In this document: piece by piece, positions 1-8,946 of the stretch
How positions within the stretch are numbered: position 1 is the first letter of the stretch
Layout of the letters: every line of letters starts with the position of its first letter
Origin: Chryseobacterium sp. 18061
GTDB lineage: Bacteria; Pseudomonadota; Gammaproteobacteria; Enterobacterales; Enterobacteriaceae
DNA length: 64,000 nucleotides
Reading direction: 5' to 3'
Assembly (NCBI GenBank): GCA_902706205.1
Contig: CACSKA010000003.1
Span: 186,001-250,000 of the forward strand
Translations under genes and position numbers: made by a program
Notes under the pieces: generated by a model
The model's database searches: none
The model's input: only the letters and a program-made list of their open reading frames with translations
What the model was told of the DNA's origin: nothing

Positions 1-661
1 TAACCCGTAGCCAGACAGCGGCCAGACCTTGAGCCATCCAGGCGCTGCGATGGACGGCCAAAGTGATTTCGACAGCGTCAGGTGTGGTGATATACATCCC
101 TTCTTCCAGTGCTTCCTGAGCCCCACCGGGTACCGGTACTTCGGTGCCGATGATGTAAACCGGGGCTTCACCACCGTGTTGCTGCCAGCTGTTTTCCGCC
201 ACGGCACACAGTCTTGCCGCCCGGCGGGCAACCTCATCATCGCCTAATGGCGAGGGGTCACCGGCACAGGACATCGAGCAGTCGAGATGAATTTTGCGAA
301 AACCTGCGGCGATATAATCGGCAATCAATGTTTCGGCTAATTGCATCGCCTCTTCCGCAGGCTGGCTTTGCCACGCATTAGGACCAAGATGGTCACCGCC
401 CAGCCAGACACGCTCACGGGGTAAACCAATAGCGTCAGCCTGTTGCCACACGGCATCACGGAATTGATGCGGTTGCATACCGGTATACCCGCCGAATTGA
501 TTCACCTGATTTGACGTCGCCTCAATCAGTACCGCGGTACCACGCTCGACAGCCTGACGTAGCGCAGCTTCGATAACCCACGGATGGGCAGAGCATACAG
601 AGAACACGCCGACCGGTTCACCGGCTTTGTGACGCTGTATCAGTTCCAGTAGTTGTTGCAT
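1..661 (-). CDS. kbaZ: Tagatose-1,6-bisphosphate aldolase class II, non-catalytic subunit (KbaZ/GatZ/AgaZ family), partial
   Basis: The first 220 residues of the gene are visible; the rest runs off the left edge. The N-terminus starts MQQLLELIQRHKAGEPVGVF and continues with family blocks SVCSAHPWVIEAALR, LIEATSNQVNQFGGYTGM, LGGDHLGPNAWQ, KIHLDCSMSCAGDP and IGTEVPVPGG, all typical of the stabilising subunit that works with a KbaY/GatY/AgaY aldolase to split tagatose-1,6-bisphosphate into DHAP and glyceraldehyde-3-phosphate. The start lies 15 bases after the stop of the AgaR-like repressor gene, in the same direction, so the two are probably co-transcribed. AgaZ, KbaZ and GatZ cannot be told apart from this fragment; the neighbours favour an amino-sugar (aga-like) role. 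Confidence 0.9.
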   Translation of the reverse strand, partial: MQQLLELIQRHKAGEPVGVFSVCSAHPWVIEAALRQAVERGTAVLIEATSNQVNQFGGYTGMQPHQFRDAVWQQADAIGLPRERVWLGGDHLGPNAWQSQPAEEAMQLAETLIADYIAAGFRKIHLDCSMSCAGDPSPLGDDEVARRAARLCAVAENSWQQHGGEAPVYIIGTEVPVPGGAQEALEEGMYITTPDAVEITLAVHRSAWMAQGLAAVWLRV

Positions 662-676
662 AAACCAAAACTCCTA

Positions 677-1462
677 TCAGAATGGGGCTGGAAGCCGGTC
701 AGCGATAATCACTTCAACACCGGCGTTATGCAGCGCTTGCAGGTATTCGTCGGGGATGCGGCTGTCAGTGACCAGTTTGTTGATTTTGCTGATTTCGCAA
801 ATCATGCAAAAACTGGTACGGCCAAACTTACTGGCATCAGCGACAGCAATGACTTCTCGCGCCACCTCGCACATCGCCCGGTTGAGCTGGGCTTCACCGG
901 GGTTAGGGGTGGTAATGCCGCTGGTTAGGTCAAACCCGTCAACGCCAAGAAACAATTTGTCGAAACGGTACTGGCGGATATGCTGCTCGGCACTTGGGCC
1001 ATACAGCGACCAGGATTTACGCCGAACGTTGCCGCCAATCACCATCAAATCCACCTGTTCGTTATTGGCCAAATCGAAGGCGATATTGAGGGCGTTAGTC
1101 ATCACCACCAGTTCCTGCTTGCCCTGTAATTGCGGCACCATCTGGCTGATGGTGGAACCGGAATCAAGAATCAATGAATCGCCATCGTTCACCAGTGCCG
1201 CAGCGGCACACGCGATGGTGTACTTCACATCACGGTTGATCCGTCCTTTGTCCTGCAATGGCCGGTCAAACACGAATTGCTTGTTCAGCTTTGCACCGCC
1301 GTAGCCCCGGATAGCACAACCGCTTTTTTCCAGATACCGCAGGTCATTACGAATGGTCACACTCGATACGTCGTATTGTCCGCTGAGTTCTTCGACTCGC
1401 ACGGAACCCTCACGACATAACTGGTCGATGATCAATTCCCGGCGTTTGAGCGTATTTATCAT
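677..1462 (-). CDS. DeoR-family transcriptional repressor, AgaR-like
   Basis: A 261-residue regulator with an N-terminal winged helix-turn-helix (about residues 6-60, including VSSVTIRNDLRYLEKSG) and a DeoR C-terminal sensor domain of the ISOCOT fold. The sensor shows ILDSGSTISQM, FDKLFLGVDGFDLTSGI and AQLNRAMCEVA, which line up well with E. coli AgaR, repressor of the N-acetylgalactosamine/galactosamine genes. DeoR regulators normally respond to a phosphorylated sugar. It is followed after 15 bases by the aldolase subunit gene. Candidate operators with TTTCG-rich motifs lie in the region just upstream and again between the binding-protein gene and the GH123 gene. Identity as a DeoR family member is certain; the exact effector is inferred. 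Confidence 0.88.
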   Translation of the reverse strand: MINTLKRRELIIDQLCREGSVRVEELSGQYDVSSVTIRNDLRYLEKSGCAIRGYGGAKLNKQFVFDRPLQDKGRINRDVKYTIACAAAALVNDGDSLILDSGSTISQMVPQLQGKQELVVMTNALNIAFDLANNEQVDLMVIGGNVRRKSWSLYGPSAEQHIRQYRFDKLFLGVDGFDLTSGITTPNPGEAQLNRAMCEVAREVIAVADASKFGRTSFCMICEISKINKLVTDSRIPDEYLQALHNAGVEVIIADRLPAPF

Positions 1463-1787
1463 TGGCGCTTATTCCCCTAAACAGCATTGAACATGTCATG
1501 GTCGCTTAGCGGGTTACTTTCGATGTTACGCGCTGGATTACAGCAAACGAAAAACCGAAATGCAACGCTAAATTTCTAATAAATTCTTATATATCATGGT
1601 GTTATGCTTTTATTTTGCTTTCGTTCTGACCGGAACCGAAAACCGACATACAGGCTTTGCCTATATCAAAACCGTTATTTTTCAGTGTTCCTTTCACTTA
1701 TTTGCTGTTTAAAGTGAAAGCTGTTGCGGCAGACCCGTGTTTTTATCCTTCGTTTATTGCGCCGTATTTATTTTGATATTTATGCTG
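1463..1787. promoter_or_regulatory. Intergenic region with TTTCG-type candidate operators
   Basis: 325 bases lie between the repressor start and the end of the kinase gene. The stretch is AT-rich and holds several copies of a TTTCG/CGAAA motif: 1514-1530, 1541-1562 (two CGAAA units), 1613-1628 (GCTTTCGTTCTG) and 1633-1648 (CCGAAAACCG). This resembles the TTTCRTTTY-type operators described for AgaR. It probably carries the promoter of the repressor-aldolase transcript and autoregulatory sites. Spacing is irregular, so operator status is inference. Confidence 0.4.
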
Positions 1788-2708
1788 TTATTGCATTCCG
1801 TACCTGTGCTGCTCCAGCAAGGCAGCACCACGTACGCCACTGCTGTCGCCAAATACCGGCGATAAAATGGCTGCAGGTTCACTGCCTGGGAACAACCAGC
1901 TGCGCATGGCCTGTGGCAGTAGGTGGTAAAGTTCAGGCGCATTGGAGACACCACCGCCGAGCACAAATGCATCCACATCAAGCATTAGTTGCAGGCTGGC
2001 GAGCGCACAGGAGAGGATGTCGATATAGATCGCTATCAGCCGCTGGGCCAGCGGTTCTCCCTGACGATAAAAGCCGATCAGCTCAGGCACACTGACCGCC
2101 TGATGGCGGAAATGTCGGCTGAGCGCCATCAGCCCACTGCCGGAAACGTACCGCTCATAGCAACCCGTTAGCCCGCAACTACAGGTAAACAGGGGCAGGT
2201 TGTAACGCTGAACCAACTGGGCAGAGAGGGGGATATGTCCCCATTCTCCGGCCAGGCCATTTTTGCCTTTGTGCAGGTGCTTGTTCAGGACCAGCCCACC
2301 GCCCGCACCGGTGCCAAGAATGACGCCAAAAACGATATCGTGGCGCTGTGTTTGCTCGGTGCAGGCTTCTGACAGCGCAAAACAGCGGCAATCATTCTCG
2401 ATGGTTACCGGTCGCTCAAGTGTCCCAGCGAGATCGTCGGCCAGACAGTGACCGGTAATGCAGGGCACATTGACCGAAAGCTGTTTACGACTTTTCGGAT
2501 CGGTAATGCCCGGTAAACCAATCCCGATCGTGCCGCGTGTTTGCAGCGTCAGATCAGCCTGCGCGACCAGCGTTTTTACGCAACCCAAAAACTGGCTGTA
2601 GTCTGTCGTTGGCGTGCTGACCCGCTGACAGAACACCTGATTGAGTCGCTCATCGTAAGCAGCCATTTCAATTTTGGTGCCGCCAATATCAAAGCCATAT
2701 CGCATCAT
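1788..2708 (-). CDS. ROK-family sugar kinase, NagK-like (amino-sugar kinase)
   Basis: A 306-residue ROK kinase. The N-terminus has the phosphate-binding DIGGTKIEM, followed by GIGLPGITD, the catalytic-Asp region ENDCRCFALSEA (matching the DND...CFALSEA of NagK), the LGTGAGGGLV loop, and the ROK zinc site GH...CSCGLTGCYE. No helix-turn-helix precedes the kinase domain, so it is an enzyme rather than a NagC-type repressor. It is expected to phosphorylate an imported amino sugar at O6 with ATP in the cytosol. It sits 29 bases after the oxidoreductase gene in the ABC operon. Two adjacent ATG codons follow a GGGG-containing ribosome site. The sugar (GalNAc, GlcNAc or ManNAc) cannot be decided from sequence. 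Confidence 0.87.
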   Translation of the reverse strand: MMRYGFDIGGTKIEMAAYDERLNQVFCQRVSTPTTDYSQFLGCVKTLVAQADLTLQTRGTIGIGLPGITDPKSRKQLSVNVPCITGHCLADDLAGTLERPVTIENDCRCFALSEACTEQTQRHDIVFGVILGTGAGGGLVLNKHLHKGKNGLAGEWGHIPLSAQLVQRYNLPLFTCSCGLTGCYERYVSGSGLMALSRHFRHQAVSVPELIGFYRQGEPLAQRLIAIYIDILSCALASLQLMLDVDAFVLGGGVSNAPELYHLLPQAMRSWLFPGSEPAAILSPVFGDSSGVRGAALLEQHRYGMQ

Positions 2709-2737
2709 TATTTTCCCCGTTATTGACGTTCAGCTGG

Positions 2738-4036
2738 TTAGTCGTGGACGCTGACAACCACACCGTCACGACGTGCACGCTCCGCCGCAAACACCATCAG
2801 ATGGCTTTCGAGCGTTTCCTTAGGGCCAGAGAGAATTTGACTGGCATCGTTGTGGCGAACCGCATCGATAAAATGCGCCATCAGGTAATAGTCGCCGCCA
2901 CCATGTCCACCCATCGCGCTGTTCAGCGCCGGGTCGGTATCAGCGATATCTTCGACGTCATAAACCGTTTCGCTGTCATCGACAAATGAAGTAATGCGGA
3001 TAAAGCGGCCGTCGCCTTCGAGTTGACCGTGACTGCCAAACAGTTGCGTTTTACGATCTTCATGACGGGTAAATGCAGTCATCGTAAAGGAAGCCGTTTT
3101 GCCGCCGGCAAACTGAATATTGACCACCTGATGATCGACAACATTGTTGTCACAGCGATATACGCAGCGACCATAAGGCCCGTCTCGCAGAGCCGTCATC
3201 AGGTTTTGTTGGTTGACGTCCGGAGTCAGTACGCGCAGGAAACCAGGCGTCGATTTATGGTGTTCGCCGAGATAGATTTTTTTTGCAGAATAGGGGCAGG
3301 TTGCTTCCACACCGCAATCGAGGCAGCGATCGGCCGCGCCCAACGGCTGATTGTCGGCCCGAAAATGGCGAAGCCCGCCAAATGAACTGACCTGTTCGCA
3401 GGGGGTGTCCATGATGTAGCGGATCCAGTCGATATCATGACAGGATTTTTGTAACAGCATGGAAGCGGAAAGGTTGTCGTTTCGCCAGTTACCGCGCACA
3501 AATGAGTGGGCCTGATGCCAGTAACCTACCGGCTCAAGGTGCTGCATGCTGATGACATCGCCAATCACATTGTCACGCAGCAGTTGTTTGAGTTTTTGGG
3601 TGTAGCGGGTATAGCGCAAAACATGACCGACGGAAAAAATGATGCCAGCACGCTCTACCGCGGCAACGATGGCTTCGCATTCCTGGCTGTCAGGTGAAAG
3701 GGGTTTCTCCAGCAGCATATGGTAGCCCAGCCCGGCAAACGCCAGTGCCGGCTCCAGGTGGAGATTATCCTGGGTACAAATAAGCACCGCATCAGCCAGT
3801 TTTTCTGTGGCGGCAGCTTCACGCCAGTCATGGAAAATATTGTCGGCGGCAATATTATGCTGGGCGACAAATTGCTGGCGGTAAGTCTCGCGGGGCTCAG
3901 CCACTGCAATAACGCGCATTAGTTCAGGATGGGCGAGGGCAAAGCGCGAATAAATCTCACCGCGGGCACCGGCACCGACGACCAGTACAGTGACGGGCTG
4001 ATGATGACCACTTTTCTTTACAGATTCGAATGACAT
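2738..4036 (-). CDS. Gfo/Idh/MocA-family oxidoreductase with cysteine cluster
   Basis: A 432-residue NAD(P)-dependent oxidoreductase. A Rossmann fold opens at VLVVGAGARGEIYSRFA (about residues 16-32), and the family EKP motif with its catalytic-region lysine appears as LLEKPLSPD. The C-terminal substrate domain contains an unusual cysteine group at residues 238, 241 and 247 (CLDC...CPYSAKK), seen in a subgroup of these enzymes linked to sugar ABC transporters. The start at 4036 is preferred over an upstream ATG because GGAG lies seven bases before it. It follows the ATPase gene by 37 bases. It may oxidise or epimerise the imported sugar; a GH109-like glycosidase role, which uses the same fold, is possible but unproven. 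Confidence 0.85.
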   Translation of the reverse strand: MSFESVKKSGHHQPVTVLVVGAGARGEIYSRFALAHPELMRVIAVAEPRETYRQQFVAQHNIAADNIFHDWREAAATEKLADAVLICTQDNLHLEPALAFAGLGYHMLLEKPLSPDSQECEAIVAAVERAGIIFSVGHVLRYTRYTQKLKQLLRDNVIGDVISMQHLEPVGYWHQAHSFVRGNWRNDNLSASMLLQKSCHDIDWIRYIMDTPCEQVSSFGGLRHFRADNQPLGAADRCLDCGVEATCPYSAKKIYLGEHHKSTPGFLRVLTPDVNQQNLMTALRDGPYGRCVYRCDNNVVDHQVVNIQFAGGKTASFTMTAFTRHEDRKTQLFGSHGQLEGDGRFIRITSFVDDSETVYDVEDIADTDPALNSAMGGHGGGDYYLMAHFIDAVRHNDASQILSGPKETLESHLMVFAAERARRDGVVVSVHD

Positions 4037-4073
4037 TGTAATTCTCCACATTACGCAAAGTAGGTATACGGTC

Positions 4074-5195
4074 TTAATGGCGCTGTTTTAAGTTCAGCCC
4101 TGTCTCTTTGTCGAACAGGTGCGAGCGGTGCAGATCGAAACTGAGCCAGATCGGCTCCCCGGGCAGTGGCTCCCAGTCGTGACGGGTAGCCACCCGGGTG
4201 ATAAAGCGGGCACCGCCGATATCGCAGTGCAGTAGCTCTTCGTTGCCCATGCGCTCCACGGTTTTGATGATCGCCAGCGCGGCATTCGCTTCAGGACCGG
4301 CAACAATACGCAGATACTCCGGGCGAATACCGAGGCAGACAACGTCATGGCTATAGCTGAGCATTTGTTGGCTGAGCTCCGCATTCAGAGTCAGGGTTGC
4401 ATCGTCACTCAGACGCAAGCTGACGATGTCGCGGTTACGTATAATGGGCAGGTCATGAAGATTCATCGATGGGCTGCCAATAAACTCGGCGACAAATTTA
4501 TTGGTGGGTTGGTGGTAAAGGTTGACCGGCTTATCCACCTGCATAATTTCACCGCGATTGAGTACACAGATACGGTCACCCATGGTCATGGCTTCAACCT
4601 GATCGTGGGTAACATAAATCATGGTGGCGCCAACGCCTTCGCGCTTGAGTTGGTTATGCAAATCAATCAACTGGACACGCATGGTCACGCGCAGTTTAGC
4701 GTCGAGGTTGGAGAGCGGTTCATCGAACAGAAAGACTTTTGGTTTACGCACAATGGCCCGGCCTACTGCCACGCGCTGGCATTGCCCGCCGGACAGTTGT
4801 CCCGGTTTGCGTTGCAGCAGGTTGGTTATCTCAAGTTTTTCAGCGGCTTCACGTACCCGACGATCGATCTCTTGCTTACTGGCTTTGCCAATCAGGCTAA
4901 AGGCCATGTTTTTGTAGACGGTCATGTGTGGATACAGCGCGTAGTTTTGAAACACCATCGCTATTCCGCGGTCTTTTGGCATGGTGTCATTCACACACTG
5001 GTTATGGATCATAATCTGGCCTTCGCTGACGCTTTCCAGCCCGGCGATCATTCGCAGCAGGGTTGATTTAGCGCAACCAGAAGGCCCGACGAACACCATA
5101 AATTCACCTTCATGGATTTCAAGATCGATACCGTGCAGGGCCTTGAATCCATTGGGATATATTTTTTCCACGCTGTGCAGTTGTATTCCGGTCAT
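4074..5195 (-). CDS. Sugar ABC transporter ATP-binding protein (MalK/UgpC type)
   Basis: A 373-residue ATPase of the CUT1 carbohydrate importers. It has Walker A GPSGCAKST, the Q-loop VFQNYALYPHMTV, the signature LSGGQCQRVAVGRAI, Walker B KVFLFDEPLSNLD and the H-loop YVTHDQVEAMTM, followed by the C-terminal OB-type regulatory domain typical of MalK and UgpC. Walker A carries Ala where most relatives have Gly (GCAKST), a tolerated variant. The start at 5195 is chosen because GAGGAG sits seven bases upstream; an earlier in-frame start gives nine extra residues. It is encoded between the permease and the oxidoreductase and would energise both membrane subunits encoded upstream. Confidence 0.92.
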   Translation of the reverse strand: MTGIQLHSVEKIYPNGFKALHGIDLEIHEGEFMVFVGPSGCAKSTLLRMIAGLESVSEGQIMIHNQCVNDTMPKDRGIAMVFQNYALYPHMTVYKNMAFSLIGKASKQEIDRRVREAAEKLEITNLLQRKPGQLSGGQCQRVAVGRAIVRKPKVFLFDEPLSNLDAKLRVTMRVQLIDLHNQLKREGVGATMIYVTHDQVEAMTMGDRICVLNRGEIMQVDKPVNLYHQPTNKFVAEFIGSPSMNLHDLPIIRNRDIVSLRLSDDATLTLNAELSQQMLSYSHDVVCLGIRPEYLRIVAGPEANAALAIIKTVERMGNEELLHCDIGGARFITRVATRHDWEPLPGEPIWLSFDLHRSHLFDKETGLNLKQRH

Positions 5196-5226
5196 CACTT
5201 TCTCCTCAATGTTTAAGCTCACAGGT

Positions 5227-6105
5227 TTAACTCTTCACCCCGACACCGGCGATGCCTTGAATGAAGTAGCGCTGGAAAACGATAAACAGCATAAGCATCG
5301 GAATAATGGCCATCAGCGCACCGGCCATCAGCATTGGATATTCCTCGCCAGCTCGGCTGGAGAGTGATGCCAGCCCAACGGGCAGCGTCAGTTTGCTGCT
5401 GCTGGTATTGACGATCAGCGGCCACATCAGGTTATTCCAGCTCCATAAGCCGTTGATAATGATGCAGGCAATAATGCCGGGGCGGATCAATGGCAGCATT
5501 ATTCGCCAGAAAATGGTGAAGTGGTTGTACCCGTCCATTAGCGCGGCTTCTTCCATTTCCCGGGGGACGGCCATAAAGAACTGGCGCAGCAGGAAGGTGG
5601 CATAAATGCTGAAGATACCCGGCAAAATCAGTCCGGATAATGTGTTGAGTAAGCCAAGTTTTTGTACCGCTAAAAATTGCGGGATCAAGAATGCCTGGCC
5701 CGGCACCATCAGGATGGAGATACACAGCATGAACACGATATTACGGCCACGAAAATGCAACCGGGCGAAGCTGTATGCCGCCATGGTGGCGATCACCATT
5801 TGCAGCGTGACGGTAAAAAAGGTGGCGAAGATTGAATTCAGATAAAAAGTCGTGAAAGGGATCTCATGCAGAATACGCCCGTAAGCGGCAAAACCAGGAT
5901 GGGCGGGCAATAACTGCAATGGGATCTGAATACTTTCTGCCTGGGTTTTCAGTGAGGTTATCAGCATCCAGATAAAAGGCGTCACTGAGGCAACGCTTGC
6001 CAGCAGCATAAACAGATATACCAGTGCTTTTTGGCTATCGATTTTTTTGCGCGATCTCACCTGAGGGGTAGCCCGGATGTCTGTTGTTGCGGAGTCCATT
6101 GTCAT
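5227..6105 (-). CDS. Sugar ABC transporter permease (MalG/UgpE type)
   Basis: A 292-residue inner-membrane protein with six predicted transmembrane segments. The cytoplasmic N-terminus (MTMDSATTDIRATPQVRSRK) precedes the first helix at about residue 29. The EAA coupling motif, which docks on the ATPase, appears as EMEEAALMDGYNHFTIFWRIMLP. The family normally pairs with a MalF-type partner, here the gene immediately upstream, whose stop is 10 bases before this start. An AAGGA ribosome site overlaps the gap. Placement fits the second permease subunit of a CUT1 importer. Confidence 0.92.
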   Translation of the reverse strand: MTMDSATTDIRATPQVRSRKKIDSQKALVYLFMLLASVASVTPFIWMLITSLKTQAESIQIPLQLLPAHPGFAAYGRILHEIPFTTFYLNSIFATFFTVTLQMVIATMAAYSFARLHFRGRNIVFMLCISILMVPGQAFLIPQFLAVQKLGLLNTLSGLILPGIFSIYATFLLRQFFMAVPREMEEAALMDGYNHFTIFWRIMLPLIRPGIIACIIINGLWSWNNLMWPLIVNTSSSKLTLPVGLASLSSRAGEEYPMLMAGALMAIIPMLMLFIVFQRYFIQGIAGVGVKS

Positions 6106-6115
6106 CAGGAGGTCC

Positions 6116-7087
6116 TTATGCCACTTTCAGGCGTTTGCCGATGGCCATTTGCACAAGAGTTATCAGCATGGTGACGATAAACAGCACCACGGTGATGGCG
6201 GAGGCATAGCCTTTCTGTTGCAGATAAAACGCATTTTTATAAAACAGATAGGTCACGGTCATGGTGTCGCTTTCCACCATCGAACGGTCAAACATCAGGA
6301 ACACCACATCGAAAATTTGCAGCACTTCGATAAAGCTCATCACCGAAACAAAGAACAGCGTTGGCACCATCATCGGCAGCGTCAGGCAGAAAAAGCGGCG
6401 TAATGTACTGATGCCGTCAATATCTGCGGCTTCATAGATAGAGCGGGGAATACTTTGTAATCCGGCCAGTAAAATAATGATTTTCAGCGCAAGTGAAGAC
6501 CAGATAATGATGATGGACACGCTGATACGGACAATGTCCGGGTCAGAGAGCCAGCCTACCGCCGAAACACCAAAGAAATGCAGCAGGTAATTGATAAGCC
6601 CGAAATCTTTGTTGAACAACCATTGCCAGACCATCGCGACGGCTGCAGGCATCGTCACCGCTGGCAAAAAGAGCAGTGTACGAAACAGGGCTTTACCGCG
6701 AATATTTTGATTCAATCCAATAGCCAGCAGCAGAGAAAAAGCCAGGCTGACAGGGACGCACACCACGACATAAAACAGCGTATTGAAGACCGCTGAGTAA
6801 AAATCATCATCACTGAACAGGTCGAGATAATTATTGATGTCAAAGGTGCTCCAGTTCATGAACTGGTCAAGATCGGTGAAGCTGTAAAAAATGTTTTGCA
6901 CGAAAGGAATGAAATAAAATACCGCCAGCCCTGCCAGCAAAGGCAGCACCATAATCCATCCCCAGAAACGCTCGGCGCGCTCAAGGCGGGTGAGGGCCGG
7001 ACGAGTTCTGGTTTTCGTTGGCAGGTTTACCGCGTTGGTATGGCTTTTATGCTTTACCCTAACGGGAACTGAATCTGCAAGCGACAT
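6116..7087 (-). CDS. Sugar ABC transporter permease (MalF/UgpA type)
   Basis: A 323-residue permease with a hydrophilic N-terminal tail of about 45 residues and six membrane helices beginning at FWGWIMVLPLLAGLAVFYF. The EAA loop is seen as SIYEAADIDGISTLRRFFCLTLP. The start at 7087 (MSLADSVPVRV) is preferred because AGAGGA lies eight bases upstream; an upstream ATG six codons earlier lacks a good site. It is the first membrane subunit gene after the binding-protein gene and would form a heterodimeric channel with the following MalG-type protein. Confidence 0.92.
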   Translation of the reverse strand: MSLADSVPVRVKHKSHTNAVNLPTKTRTRPALTRLERAERFWGWIMVLPLLAGLAVFYFIPFVQNIFYSFTDLDQFMNWSTFDINNYLDLFSDDDFYSAVFNTLFYVVVCVPVSLAFSLLLAIGLNQNIRGKALFRTLLFLPAVTMPAAVAMVWQWLFNKDFGLINYLLHFFGVSAVGWLSDPDIVRISVSIIIIWSSLALKIIILLAGLQSIPRSIYEAADIDGISTLRRFFCLTLPMMVPTLFFVSVMSFIEVLQIFDVVFLMFDRSMVESDTMTVTYLFYKNAFYLQQKGYASAITVVLFIVTMLITLVQMAIGKRLKVA

Positions 7088-7153
7088 AACGGAAGTCCTC
7101 TGCATAAGGATTAATTCGCTCAGAGCCTACCGGGCAGGCCTGAGCGAAAGTGA

Positions 7154-8434
7154 TTATTTTTCCATCACACGTGAGATTTTTTTCACCGACTTATCCATTT
7201 CTTTTTTTGCATCGGCACCCATGAAGATTCGCTTCAGGCTGGCTATCCACATGTTTTGCCACTTCGGGGTATTGGTTCCTGCGGTTGGATAGGCTTTAGT
7301 GAACTCAAGCGTGTCAACATAGGGGCTCACATCGACATTTTTGATGTTGGCCGCCCAGGTCTTTGCTGCCGTTTTATTCGCCGGGATAACCGCTCTGGCG
7401 AGGATCTCCTGCGATGGTTGCGAGCTCATAAACTGGATATAGCGCCAGGCTTCAGCTTTGTGCGTGCTTTTGGCCGACATGGCAAAACCAATGCTGTGTG
7501 CCACACCAGACTGGCGATCGATTTTCGGCATCAGGACCACGCCGATGTGAGAATTGATAAGGTTATTGGCGGCGAAAGGTGCCGCCAGCCACGACCCGGC
7601 GTATGCCATGGCGGCGCGATTGGACTGGAAAATGTTCTCGGTTTTGACTTCGCTCATTTGCTGTGCGGTCGGCAATTGACCGGATTTCATCATGTCCTGA
7701 AGCTGTTGATAGACCCATATGGCGTTGTCGTTGGCAATATCGGTCGGTTTGCCATCGGTAGGAACAACATTATTCCCTTTTTGATAAAGCAGATTAAGGT
7801 AGCTGTCCTGTCCGTCATTGCTGAGATCCATTACCAGCGGGAAGGCATCACTTTTCATTCCAGCTTTCAGTTGGCTGGCTTTTTCTTTCAGCTGATCCCA
7901 GGTCCAGTCGCTGGTTGGGTAGCTGACTTTGGCTTCATCAAACAGTTTTTTGTTATACCAGACGGCGATGGAGTCGACATCACGTGGAATAGCCAGTTGC
8001 TGTCCATTATATTGGTAAGCTTTCACTGAACTGGCAACGATATTATTCAGGTCGAGCTTGTTTTTCTCGATGTCATCGTTTAGTGGGGTCAGCAGACCAT
8101 TTTTAGCATACTGAATAAAGTACGGCATGTTGATCCAGAATATATCCGGAGAAACACCACCCGCTGATGCTGCATCTAATTTGACGAAATATTGTGCCGC
8201 CGGTGTCAGCTCAATATCAATCTTAATGTCAGGATTTTCTTTTTCGAAATTTTTAGCAATTTCCTGTTCTGCTGCCAATTGGTTTTTATCCCACACGGCG
8301 TAGCGTAATGTGACCGAGTCTGCGGCATGTGCAGAAAGTGAAAATAGAGCCGGTAATACTATTGCTGTGGCTATGATACTACGGCGAAATGACATCTGAG
8401 CAAAGAAAGAGGTGGTGCGTTTTTTGAGTGGCAT
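7154..8434 (-). CDS. Extracellular solute-binding protein of sugar ABC transporter (family 1)
   Basis: About 426 residues, with a positively charged N-terminus and hydrophobic signal segment (IIATAIVLPALFSLSAHAAD) that is expected to be cleaved after AHA, giving a periplasmic receptor. The mature part begins with VTLRYAVWDKNQLAAEQEIA, characteristic of family 1 carbohydrate-binding proteins (MalE/UgpB class). The start at 8434 is taken because AAGGGG precedes it by six bases. It is the promoter-proximal gene of the leftward sugar operon, and its high dose relative to the permeases is usual. Ligand specificity cannot be read from sequence; the GH123 and AgaR-like neighbours suggest a GalNAc-containing oligosaccharide. 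Confidence 0.93.
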   Translation of the reverse strand: MPLKKRTTSFFAQMSFRRSIIATAIVLPALFSLSAHAADSVTLRYAVWDKNQLAAEQEIAKNFEKENPDIKIDIELTPAAQYFVKLDAASAGGVSPDIFWINMPYFIQYAKNGLLTPLNDDIEKNKLDLNNIVASSVKAYQYNGQQLAIPRDVDSIAVWYNKKLFDEAKVSYPTSDWTWDQLKEKASQLKAGMKSDAFPLVMDLSNDGQDSYLNLLYQKGNNVVPTDGKPTDIANDNAIWVYQQLQDMMKSGQLPTAQQMSEVKTENIFQSNRAAMAYAGSWLAAPFAANNLINSHIGVVLMPKIDRQSGVAHSIGFAMSAKSTHKAEAWRYIQFMSSQPSQEILARAVIPANKTAAKTWAANIKNVDVSPYVDTLEFTKAYPTAGTNTPKWQNMWIASLKRIFMGADAKKEMDKSVKKISRVMEK

Positions 8435-8946
8435 TGACATCCCCTTGAGCGTGCGAATTTCACATTTGCGTAATGTTTGATCGTTCTATCCCCAAACATT
8501 CAGTGTGTCAATACAACGGTAAGCGCCCTAAATCAGTGCAATTACCTTTCGGTGTTGTTAAAAACGGAAGGGGACAAGCGAAAGATTAGATGTCTTTTTT
8601 GTTACTTTTTTATAACATTTTGTGTTGATGCTGCCAGAGGATGCGGACGATCAACCCCAGCGTAAATGGGCCAATATACGAAAGGCTTTGCACTAATATG
8701 GGGAACATAAATGCTGTTGTTGTGCAGTCAGATAAATCTTTCATTTTTGTGATGTAAATAAACAAAAAAAGATCATCGGATTGCCACTTTTCCTGCTGAA
8801 CTGCGTCGGTCGAGCGCTATCGGGAATCATTCCTATTTGCCATTGGTTATGGTTTTCGGCAACAAGAAGTCACAGGGTTGTTTATTTTAAATAGAACTGG
8901 CAGGATGAAATTTCATTTCATCCACCCCTCACACAGGCATTCCGTT
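8435..8946. promoter_or_regulatory. Divergent regulatory region of the sugar locus
   Basis: 512 bases separate the binding-protein gene from the GH123 gene, enough for two divergent promoters. TTTCG/CGAAA motifs like those next to the repressor gene recur at 8542-8557 (CCTTTCGGTG), 8575-8589 (GCGAAAGAT) and 8674-8690 (TACGAAAGGC). The region is AT-rich and has no convincing gene. Control of both transcripts by the AgaR-like repressor is inferred from the shared motif. Confidence 0.4.

Noticed and set aside
4347..5066. 239-codon plus-strand frame
   Set aside because: It is antisense to the ABC ATPase gene, which has all nucleotide-binding motifs in the other strand.
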